Shown piece after piece: positions 13,001 to 25,000 of a stretch of DNA of 64,000 bases. The notes under the pieces are model-generated. The model had not been told where the DNA came from and did no database searches. It was given only the letters and a program-made list of their open reading frames with translations. The translations under genes were made by a program, and so were the position numbers. Every line of letters begins with the position of its first letter. Position 1 is the stretch's first letter. This DNA comes from Sclerurus mexicanus (Eukaryota > Chordata > Aves > Passeriformes > Furnariidae): positions 434,001 through 498,000 of the forward strand of contig VWZF01004021.1 in NCBI GenBank assembly GCA_013396755.1. The letters run 5' to 3'.

Positions 13001-16000
13001 GCATACAAACTATGCACACAACTTGTTTCTTTTGAGAGCCATGTCCTGTTCCAGTGTTACTTAGAACTATAGAATCAGAATAGTTTGTGTTGGGAGGGAC
13101 CTTAAAGCTCATCTCTTTCCAACCCCCTGCCATGGGCAGGGACATCTTCCACTTGAGCAGGCAGAGCCCCACTTCTCAGTCCAGATGTGGAGAACAGCGT
13201 TCACCACAAGAACCTTAAAATCAAAGCTAAAATAGAGAAGATAAATTGTGTGTGGTGATGTCTTCGAGCCAGAGTAGGCCTTAATAAAACCAATTGTTGA
13301 AGAGCGGGCACCTGCCCTTGTTCTCCTGGAAAATCCCACAGATGCGGTTCTTCTCCTGGTCCTGCTCACTGTGTTCGTGGAGTAGTTTTGAAAATCTGAG
13401 AAATAGCAGGGAGCTGCAGTTAGATTTCCTTGTGTCTGTATTGTCACGGTCGGTGTGGGACTCGCCCACGGACAGGAGGATGGACGCCGAAGTGGGCGCT
13501 GGTTGTTGGAACAGGGGCTGTCGAGATCACGGGCACAGGCTGAGGAGCTGGCAGCAGTCAGGCTTTAGGGACGGGGACGTGGCTCGTCCTGCCCCGTGCC
13601 TGGCAAAGTGAGGGTGCCGTTCTGTGGGTGCCACAGAAGGGGCTCTGTAGGTGTGCCCATTTGCAGCGGGATTAAATCCCAGCTTGGCTCTTGCACATTT
13701 TGCTGCAGCCGAGTCTCGTCTCGGTGCCCGTCGGCTTCACCCGTGTGTTCACAGCAAGGGCACCTTTGGCCACTGCACTGACTCCTGTGCCCTGAATGCT
13801 CTGGCCTTTTTCCTCTTCCCATGAAAATAGATCTCTTCAGCGTGCAAAACTTTTTCTGGTGGCTAAACATAGGCTTCAAAGTGTTGTGTTTCCTTTGTGT
13901 TTAGATCAAGTTCACTATTTTATACCTTCTGCTCCCATGGGGTTTTTTTGGGGGAGTTTGTGAGAGTTTAAAGGTTTTTGCTTTTCAAACTTCTTCTTTT
14001 TCCGGACACGTGTGACCACAGTTACAATTATACAGGTTGACTGTTTTATGCTTTCTTTTTGTTAGTAAGATACACACAAAGCGTTTTTTCTGGGAGTGGG
14101 AAGGTTTGGTAAGACCTGTGGTGCCACTTAGGTTTCCAGAAAATAGTGAACTGATATTTGGTAAAGTGCTTCTCTCGTGTGCTCTTCAAATAATGGGCAT
14201 AAAAGCATGACTCTGACTCAAAACCTGTTTACCGTTTCTTCTAAGTTTAGTCCGTATTTATAAAGGTGATACCAGACCAAGTGCATTTGTACAATACTGT
14301 CTTGTGATTTGGAGGAGTGCACGTGGCTGGCCTGACCATGCGGGACCTTCACAGAAGAAGTCTTTTCCTTTGATCACAACACTTGATTCTGTCGGAGTAG
14401 TTTTGGACTTTTTTCCGCATCAGAATTTTTTTTTTAAAGGAGTAGTACATAACTTTTATAATTCATAGCGGTAAAAGCACATAGAGAATCTGTGATTCCC
14501 TGATACAGTGTTCTTTTCCTGTTAAATTTGAGAAATATTAGAAGTTTACCTGGCAGAAAGTAAACAAGCAGCTGATTTAAAGGCTTGTTTATTTGATAGG
14601 ATTCCAAGCAGCTCTGAGTCTTCAAAAGCCACTGTGGATTTTTGCCTTTTTTAGTAGAAAGGACATGTTTGTGGACTTGAGTCATGCACTAGAATTTACA
14701 TATCTATATATGTGTGTTCACTTACAGGTAGATTTGCGAAATAGAGGTGCTCTTATACATAGCTGTACCAAAAATGCAGAATATTCCTTCTGTGTACTCA
14801 TTTTCTTAGAATTCAAAGCCCTTTATAGCCCAAACCTTTTGCTTTGATTACATTACTTTTTGTTCTACGTCGATATTTTCTAAAGGTTATTCTTGAACTG
14901 AGGCGCATAAATTGAATTTATAAAGAGGAATCCTGCTTCATATTGGATTGTAACATCAGCTAATGTTAAATAGTGCAGGCCGTTTGGCCAGCATCCTGTA
15001 TTTGTCATCCTGGGGTGGGGTATCAGCTGTAAAGAGCCCAGAGCTTTGTGGAAAAGTGCGTGGTTTTCCATCAGTGCTGTGAACTCTGGAGTGTGATTGG
15101 GCAAGCTTGGTCTGAGTTTGCTTCTTCTCAAAACTTACATTGAGCTATGGATTCAAGTTCAGTTTGAGTCAGTAACTCAGCAATTCAAATACAAATATAG
15201 ACATGCAACAAAAGTTTTTTAAATGACTGCGTCTTCAGATGAGACTTACACGTGTTGTTTTCCCCTCTCTTTCCTGCCTTTCCCCAACCCCTTTCATTTC
15301 CAGCTGCCAGCTGACCTTACCAAGATGCACCTCACGGACAACCCTCACCCGCAGGTGACGCACGTGCCCTCCAGCCAGTCGGGCTGCAGCATCGCCAGTG
15401 ACTCTGGGAGCAGCAGCCTGTCTGATATTTATCAGGTGACGTGGCTTTCCTCGCTCGCCTTTCCTTCCGTGATGTTCAATATTCCACATTAAGAAGTGTG
15501 GCCCTCTATCCAGAACTTTGGGTGAAGCCCTGGCGGTGCTTCTATCCACACCCACAGACAGAGACGTGCAACAAGCTGCTTGGAAAGCTCTTTTTGTTGC
15601 TTTTCACGTCTTTCTGTACCGCCAAGTACACTGTGGCTTTTGAAAGTCACATTTGTTGATTTATGTGTTCATTTTCCTTTCTGAAATGGAACAAATCTCA
15701 TGAAATCAGCCTTGTGTTTCCAGTACCTTCCTTGATTATTTGTATTTATTGCTAATAGCAGATGTTCAGTTCTGCAAACAAAAGCATGGTAATAAACCCA
15801 CTTTCTGCACTAATTGACTGTGGAAATTCTAGTGTGGCTTGCTGAGAATAGAAGCTGGCTGAGATCCAGAGATAGCTTCATTTGTTTACAGATAATACAC
15901 TTAATAAGTTACCTGTCTCGTGTCAAATCACAGAGCTGGCTCCAAGGGTGTTTATGTTCTGGCTGATGAGAGGGCTCCGCTTGGGTTTGTGTTGATCAGT

Positions 16001-19000
16001 AATTTCACAGCTTTGCCACTTCCAAGTTGCAATCCAAGCGCAGCGCTGGGTGTGCAGCAATTGTTGGGCATGGTGTAGGTGTGACTTGACTTCAGACACC
16101 TGTTCCCTTTCCTTAGGTGCTGTCTGGGTATTATTTCTATACTGGAAGCAGATTAGTGACATTTCTATTTACAGCAACGTACTGCTTAGGGAACTTGAAA
16201 AATAAGGCATTAAAGCAAAAATTCCTTTAGAACATTACAAGTGTCTCTGCATTTTTGTCCTATTCAATCTATGACCTTACTGCTTTGGACTTTGTTGGTG
16301 CCAGCAGATCAGGAGTAGCTGACATCCCTGAGAGAGCCTTTCCAAGATGCAGAATTCTGTCATTTCTGAGAGGCCCTGCTGGAAAGTGGGGTTCTTTATC
16401 TTGAGCCTTGCAGTTATTATTTTCTGAATCAACAAAATTGATGTAATTAGTCAGAGTCCCCAGAACTAGTCTGTGTGTTGTCCCTGAGCATCTCATCCAT
16501 GAGGATGCTGATGGATGGTTTCCCTGGCCGTGTCTGCCTGCCTGTCTACCTGGGTAGTTTGGAGAGGTTGCTCTAAGTTAAAAGCACTTAAAATATATTA
16601 TTGATAACAAAGATACCATTCTAGCAGTGATAGCTTGTAATGAGTGAATACTCCATCTCGTGTGGTTAATTGCCTTTTGTCTACTCCTGAGAAAATGCCA
16701 AAAGAGCGTAATTGATAAACAAATAGAATTTATATAAATAAAAGAACTGATGGAGTAGCATATTTATATGCACTGTAGCAAATAAACAGTGGTGCAGAGT
16801 ATTCTGTCCCCTAAGGAATGATTAATATATTAATGTGAAAATGACTGCAGATTTTCCATTAATTTGGAGGAGGTAGGACTTTTCAGGTAGGAATTTCCTT
16901 TTCAGTGACGTCAGCCTGTCTGGTTTTGCATCCTGAAGGAAACACGGACAGATCACCTCATGGTCAGACTCATGGGATCTTCAAGGATAATATTGCAGCC
17001 ATGTATGATCGGAGCTGCAGTGTCCTTAATCCTGAGGGGTAGCACTGGAGAATCAAGCAGTTGGCAAGCTGTGGGTGAAGATAAGGTGTGCAACAGGCAC
17101 GTCATGGGGCACGGGAAAAACCCAACAATCCACTGAGAAATCCCCATTCCTCTTATTTTTCAGTGAATGTTTAGTATCTTGTTCTCATGTGCCCGATGTG
17201 CAAATAGTAACCATGCACTTTATGTGCATTTATGCATTGTATGGGCTTTATTGCAGTGGCAGGAACAGTGCTGGAGATTCTCCTGGTGTTTGTCACGCAC
17301 CTCTGAGTGATAGCTAAATGCTGCTCAGTAATAGTCAGATATGGTATAATGATGCCCTGGCAGTGTTTAACGTGGCATTATGTTGCAGTGACACATCGGT
17401 ATAGACAGATTTTGAAATCACAAAGAAAAGAAAAGTGTTTCCCCCAATATTTATCATATTGCGAAGGCAGAGAATCTCTTTGATATGCAATAAAACCTAC
17501 ATTTTGAGTGTAATGTATTGGCTCGGTAATTGAAAGCATTTTTGGTACAACAAAATACAGCTTTTCATGAAGTATTTGGAAAATGATGCTTTGCTTTTGC
17601 AGTCAGTTTTGTATCTATTGCATGCCAAGCTCTGCAGTCATATCATTAATGTCACTAATGTTCTGAATAATTGTGATTAATGTAGCCTTGAAATGACCTT
17701 TTGAACATTAATTTTTACAGTAAGTAGTGCAAACATCATTCCAGGATAGGAAAATGGGATTAGAATGGTAGACCTAAAGAATAAAACAGTATTTTATTAA
17801 GATTTGGAAAGACATTCTGTTTGTGTACACTGCATTCATGGATAGTGTTGAAATGAGGTTTCACTTGTTCCAGCTGCCTCTCAGCCCAGCATAAGCCCAT
17901 TTCCAGCTAAAAAGGAAATGATGGACATAAAACTTCAGGTGGAATCAGCAGAAGAGGATTCCTGCCTGTAAGCACTGTTATGGGCACGTGGTGCTAAACC
18001 CTGAGTTAGTTGAGAAAAGTGATGGAAATAAATTGATGTTCCTGTTAAGAATGATTTTGATATTTGATCATGGAAACAGCTGGAGCATCATGCTTGGGAA
18101 GAGCAGCTCCTTCCTCAGATGGCTTTGTGAGCAAAACCCTTCCTGTTCCATCCAGCTCAGCCTGACCTGCCAACCTTCTGTCAACCATCTGCACCTAATC
18201 TGGGAAACACACTTGGAGGACCTTCTCCTGTTTCGTGGCCTGATCAAGTCATAACTTATTTGTCAAGAAAGGAGAAGACCTGTTTATTTTCCTGTATAGG
18301 ATATACACAATTCTGTAGAACCTGTAACCTCAGTTTTTCTAGTTTAGCTTGAGGTCATCATAGTGGGGAGTGGTGCTGGTGTCTGTCTTATTCAGCGTGG
18401 AGAAGTTGATGTAAATTGTGGCTATTTAGATGAAGAAACGCTAGAAAAGTCCTTGCATAAAACACTGTGCTGATCATGTGCTGCTGAGACTCTCCAAGCA
18501 CAATTTGCACTTGGGCTCAATTCCAGAATGTTAATGTGAGCTACAGAAGCCAGTAAAGTGATGTAATGTAAAACAGATTTAACCCTCTCTGTATTGCTGC
18601 CTTCCTCTGCAAGCAGTGGTTTTGTTAATTCACTTCAGCTTATTTATTATGTTTGCTGGCTAATTATTAAACCCCTGAACCTCCAGGCAAAGTCCTTCCC
18701 GTGGAAGGAGAAGGTTGGGTCTGAGACCACCTGAGGACCTGAACCCGCATGGATCCATGGCACCAGAGGTTGGTGCATCCCATGGTCCTGAGGCTGATGG
18801 AATTTCTGGGGCACTCTCCATCTTGCTTGGAAGGTCCTGGCAGTGAGGTGACAACCCCAAGGGCTGGAGGACAGGGAATAAAGCTTCAGGGAGACCTTGC
18901 TGCACCCTGCCAATACCTAAAGCAGGGTTATTGAAGAGACTTCACCTGTCCTGTAGTGACAGGACAAGGGACAGTGGTTTTAGGCTGGAAAAGAGTGGAT

Positions 19001-22000
19001 TTATCTTGGACATAGGGAATCTGCTCTTGCCCCGAGGGTGCTGAGACACCAGGGCAGGTTGCCCAGAGAGGCTGTGCTGCCCCACCAGTGCCCAAGTCAT
19101 CCTTTCCTTTGGAGCTTTGTGAACACGCACTTTGTGCTCCAGGCCTTAGATAGTTCCGTGTTTTTGTGAAATCTCGAGGATTTCTTTTAAGCTGAGGGTG
19201 AGGGTTGTAAATGTGCTCGTTTAGAAACAAACTCCATTTTCTGCAAGTTTCTATGTAATTGCCTTAGACCTCGCAGTGACACATCTTGTTGCTCAAATTT
19301 GTGAATTTAAACAGAAAAATGATTTGCGTGCTGGCTTAAACTTTAAAAAAAGTGGTTGAGCAACTACTCTGCAGAAACTGAGAATTTGAAACTATATTTT
19401 TTTCCCTTCCATCTGTTTGGGAATTTATTTTCGTGCAATTACATCATTTAAGCTTTACAGGAAGAATTAGTGCAAATGATTCCTATGTGATTCTGCTTTT
19501 TGTTGCACGTGTTGTGTTCTCCTTCAGTGTTGCCTCATGGGTCTCTCAGTGTGATGTCTGTGTTGCCATCTATTGCTGACAGGAGAAATGTCTCTACAGG
19601 CATTGGGTAACCAATAGTATTATTAAACTTTATCATTATTATTTTGTAACATAGAACATTGAATGATGAAAAAACAATTTTACATGAATTCAAAAGAAAT
19701 AGTAAGTGCTATAAAATGAGGATCCAGTAGCTGAAGACTTCAGTATAACATGTTTTTCTCAGTGTTCAGAAAAGGGAGCTGTTGCAGTTTCTAGCTTGAC
19801 TTGTTGGTCACAGAATTTACTTTTTATTTTATCAGCTATCTCAGAGCATAAATCATTAAACTGAAGACACTGAACTCTTTGTCTGATTGATGTTTTCTTT
19901 GCAGGCCACAGAAAGTGAGATGGGAGATGTTGATTTAACGGGTCTTCCAGAAGCACCTGTAGACTCTGAAGATGAGGAGGAAGAGGAGGATGAAGATATT
20001 GATAGAACTTCTGATCCACTGCTGGGCCGGGATGTTGTCCGAGAGTGCCTTGAGAAAGAGCCTGCAGATAAAACTGATGATGACATCGGTGAGGAGACAA
20101 ATAAATAAAACTTACGTGAAACTACATCCTATAACATCTGTAAGAGAAGCATATCTGGAAACTCTTTAATGAGTGGATTTTCAGTGTATATCTTAATAAC
20201 TGAGTGGTGCCTTCCAGTGATCACTTTGCTCTAGTGGTGCTCTTAATTGAATGATTTCTCTTCTTACTGAGTATTTATTCTGAGAAACTACTTGGGATGC
20301 TTAAGATGGGAAGTATTACAGTCATGGTATGTGTTATGTAATGGGACAGGTAGCAAGGCAATCCTGACTATCTGAAACCACTGAATTGGTTGCTAAATAG
20401 CACAGAGAACATACTATTGCTGAGTGTAGGTATACTGAGCTGTAAACTGCAGAACAGTTAAAGTGAAGATAATTTACTGAATGTTGAACTAGAAATTGGC
20501 ACTAACTTCAGTAGCAAAATTTGCTTTCTGCTGTACTTCAGCTTGCAGAACACTGGAAAATCATCTTTTGCTCCTGTCAGGCTTCTAATGACTGTACCTA
20601 AGGGTGTTTTTAATTTGTGTGAATGTTTCAAGCTGAAGTGCTCTGCTCTTAGCTAGAATGCTGCTCTGAGAGTCACTCAGAGCCCCAGTGAGGATGCAGG
20701 GCCAAGTTCTGGCTGTGGAGGACAAAGTGCCCACAGGGCTGGTTTAGCCCGGGGCATTAGTGGGGGGGGTGATCCCGTGGAACAGTTTTCCATGAACAGG
20801 AGTCTGATAAACCTGTGGAGGGTGAGAGGTCTGAGCAACCCCCGGGCCTTGCAGTCGTCATCCCAATGTCTCCTTTGTCCAACAGAGCAATTACTGGAAT
20901 TTATGCATCAGCTCCCTGCCTTTGCAAACATGACCATGTCTGTGAGAAGAGAGCTTTGCTCAGTGATGATCTTTGAAGTCGTAGAGCAAGCAGGAGCCAT
21001 CATCCTTGAGGATGGCCAGGAGGTAAGTCCCTGCCTCCAGCACTGGGGGGGTGCCACAGGCAGGAGGTTACCAGGGGCATCGGGGCTGAAGGGCTGGAAG
21101 ATGTTTCCCACCTCCACACCTCTCCCACACCTGAAAGTCAGAGAATTCTTCCCTCACCCTGGCCCATATCCAAAATCCCCAAGCCATGGTCTATCCCTTC
21201 AGGAGGTTTTACCTGTGTGTTGGTGCCCTGCCCACAGCAGGGGGGTTGGAACAAGGTGATCTCTAAGGTTCCTTCCAACTCAAACCATTCTGTGATGATT
21301 ACTGGCTGGTTCAAGGCTTCGACTCTACCATGTATAGGCATTAAAGAGCATTCGGTGTGTTGTTATCAGGTAAGTGCCAGCTTCCTTCAAAGATCATTTG
21401 TGGCAGAGAAGAAAGCATGATTTCCACTGGGAAATAACTCTCTTCTTATAATGACAGGTTTTTTAATACTAATAAAAAGGGATGTCTTTGCCCAGTAACG
21501 TAGACATAAATGTCTAAATCAGGAGCAGTTTCCATACATGTTCCCTGGGAGAGAGTTGTTGCCATTAGTCTGTGGTCCACTGTCCACCCTCCAAGAGAGT
21601 GAGGTGGACTGACCTCTGGCAGTGACCAAATGGATACCCCAGGCAGGAGTGTTCCTTCTCACTAAATGGGGTAAATACATCATAGCAATTAGCCAAAAAG
21701 CAATCTCTTCATCAGCATTCCTCCCTCTGGAATGAGCCTTTCTGAAATGAATGAAGCATTCCTGTTTCAGGCATCTTCATTGCTGCCTTACACTGCAGTG
21801 TCAGTGAATGGAGTGTTGCAGAGCCATGGTGACAAGCAGCTGGAGACTGCAGGAATGAGCCTTTCTGAGATAAGAGTTGTTGAATTAGCTTCACTTGAGT
21901 TTTTTTATTTTTTTTTCCCTTCCTCTAGCTCGATTCTTGGTATGTTATTTTAAATGGCACAGTGGAAATCAACTATCCTGATGGGAAGAGTGAGAGTCTC

Positions 22001-25000
22001 TGTATGGGAAATAGTTTTGGGATTACTCCCTCTCTGGACAAACAGTACATGAATGGAGTGGTCAGAACCAAAGTAGATGATTGCCAGGTGAGATTGCAAT
22101 TCTGTACAACTATCTTCTATTCTAAGCTGCTAATAAGAGAAAACAGACTACTTTTATCCTAAGGTATGGTTGGGTGCATGAAAAGTTGGATATAAGCCCA
22201 GAGTCTGTGTCCTGGGCTGCATCAAAGGAGGTGTGGGGATTCTGCCCCTCTGCTCTGCCCTCCTGAGACCCTGCCTGGAGCACTGGCTGCAGCTCTGAGG
22301 TCCTCAGCTCGAGGACATGGACCTGTTGGAGCAGGTCCAGAGGAGGCCACAGAGGTCTGGAGCACCTCTGCCTGGGGACAGCTGAGACAGCTGGGGTTGT
22401 GCAGCCTGGAGAGGGGGATGCATTCATGTCTTAGGTGTTTATTCACAATCCCTTGTTGTGTGGGGACAGTTTGTGTGCATAGCCCAGCAAGACTACTGGA
22501 GGATTCTGAACCACGTGGAAAAAAACACTCATAAAGTGGAGGAAGAAGGAGAAATTGTGATGGTAAAGGAGCACAGGGAGCTGGATCGCAGTGGGACCAG
22601 AAAAGGACACATAGTTATCAAGGTGAGTTTCTTTCTGTGCTTTCCATTAATCTATTAAACTTTTATTTATTAGTAAATGCATACAATTTCAGCTTGAACC
22701 TAGAACACACTCAGTTTTGTCTGTCTCAGCTCAAAAAAATAGATTGGAAAGGATTTGTACTGTTTTCCACATTTACTTTCATTTCCCTTTTAATAAAGTT
22801 AGACCTATTCAGCACATACAATGAGTTTTGTATTGGGAGCACCCTTTGGGCATCTTTAGGTATCGACCTGTTTTTTCTAATCTGGAAGAGGAACTTAAAC
22901 TGTTTATTAAAAATAGGATTAAGGGAAGCTACTAATAGTTTTAGCTGGGTGTTACCTATGCAAAACACCTGGGCTGAGACAAGCGGGAAGATTTGATTTA
23001 AACATGTTGGTGTGTTTTCTCTTGAGTTTGCCATATCTGACCTTTGTAAAGGGATTATGCTGTTCATGTGGGTTTAGGTAGAAATACTCTCTAGGGGCAG
23101 GCAATGATGAGAGAGATCAGTTATTTTTTGCGTTTACTTTTTTAAGGCAACACCTGAGCGACTCATCATGCACTTAATAGAAGAACATTCTATTGTGGAT
23201 CCCACCTACATCGAAGATTTCCTTCTAACGTACAGAACGTTTCTAACAAGCCCCTTGGAAGTTGGAAATAAACTCTTGGAATGGTTCACAGTGGACAGCC
23301 TCAGGGATAAGGTTGGTTGGAGTCTAAGAGATTAGTATTTCTGGGGAAAATGTATGCAAATCAATTCCTTTTTGTATTGCTGATAAACTGGGATTACGCT
23401 TCAGTTATTTTATATGAAATGTTTTGAAGGAAAGTATTTTTCATTTATATCAAGAAAGGTTTCCCCAGGGTGTTGAGTGATGGTGTACTAACCAAAATCA
23501 GGTGTGATGCTGCTTCTCTGCTGCAGAATGATGGTTTTTAAGAAAAAGAAAGGAAAAGAGAAGTGTCGCAGCAAATAAAATTTAGAAGAGAAGTGCTATA
23601 GACTTAACCTTCTTTTTTATAATGTAGATTGATAAAATAGTTGTGGCTTTGTTTAGTACATGCAGAAGGAAATTTGATGCAGCTTCTGTTCTGTAACGTT
23701 AGTAAAAAAACTTTATCATGAATGGTAGTAACACCGTAGCACCTGCAAGAACAATCTGAAGATTTAACTAAAAGTTCTTAGAAGAAAGCTTTTTATTATC
23801 ACAACTAGACCTTTCTTTAAGGAAATCATTAGGATGCTTTAAAAAGGTAATTTTTATGAACAGTGTAAGGAAGAGTTAGCTGAAGATGAATTAATGCCCC
23901 AGTAGGTACTGGATGATGTAGCCAGTTAGGTATAAAAATAATTGGGTTTTTATTTTTCATTTATTTACATTAAAAAAGGAGAAGAGAAGATGATTTCAAG
24001 TGTAAATGTCTTCTGCTTAACAGTTGCAGTAATCTTTCACATGTTATTCTGCCATGGCCAGGTATCCCTTGCTTAGAGATTAAAGCTGATAGGAGAAGTA
24101 TCATAGCAACCTTTTCAGATAGATAGATGGACAGACAGATACACACACACATAGTTTATTTTGTTTTTACAGGTTACCAGAGTGGTCTTACTGTGGGTGA
24201 ACAATCATTTTAATGACTTTGAAGGAGATCCTGCCATGACTCGATTCCTGGAAGAGTTTGAGAAGAACTTGGAAGATACGGTAGGAGCAAAAGGGACTGA
24301 CTGTGACATTTCCTGATGTTACATGGTCAGTTCTCCAGTGTCACCAGTGCCCAACACTGTGGTCTGTGAGTGTAACAGTTCGCAGGAGGCTTTAACATGG
24401 ACACATTCTTATATATATTTAGATATAAAGGCCATCTAAAGTAGTACCTATGTCACTCACTTATGGGTTTTGGCATTTCTGTAAGAGAGGACAAGGCGTA
24501 TTTAGTAAGATCCAAATACATAGCATCAAAAATCCATTTTCTGGCACTTGGGCTATTTTTCCTAACTGTTTTTTTCATTTGTGATGAAAGAAACATTGCA
24601 GTGCGTTTTGTGTCGTGTGTTACAGAAGATGAAAGGCCATCTCAGGCTGTTGAACATTGCCTGTGCTGCCAAAGCCAAGTGGAGACAGATCACCCTGCAG
24701 AAATCCTCCAGGGACTCGCCCCTGTTCTTCAGCCTCCTCGGGGGCAGCGACAAGGGCTTTGGGATTTTCGTGGAGACTGTGGAGATGGGCAGCAAAGCAG
24801 CAGAGGCTGGGCTGAAGCGTGGTGATCAGGTAAAAGCAGTGATGGGAATTTAAATACTCTGGTTCAGCCAGCTCTGGTGTTCTCAATTAAAGGTTATGTG
24901 CTCTGTGCTGAAAGCAGACCACTGGCAAGGGTTCTCTTGGGAATGCCACAGCTCAGCTTCCATTTATATATGCTCAATTTCTGATTCCAAATTTCTGGTT

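Larger units (their letters stand above)
1081..15303 (+). other. RAPGEF6: Intron 1 (14.2 kb), no supported gene
   Basis: This is the largest intron. It contains CR1 fragments near 8,195-8,320 and 13,066-13,160, a poly-A tract near 10,505-10,517, and stretches of AT-rich unique sequence (for example 14,380-14,900). Open frames here, such as the 192-codon one at 1,896-2,474, have unstructured composition and no recognisable family. No further first exon could be supported. Confidence 0.7.

Noticed and set aside
20777..21259. 160-codon plus-strand frame starting MEQFSMNRSL
   Set aside because: Only the part from 20,886 to 21,022 is real (exon 4); the rest is read-through into introns.
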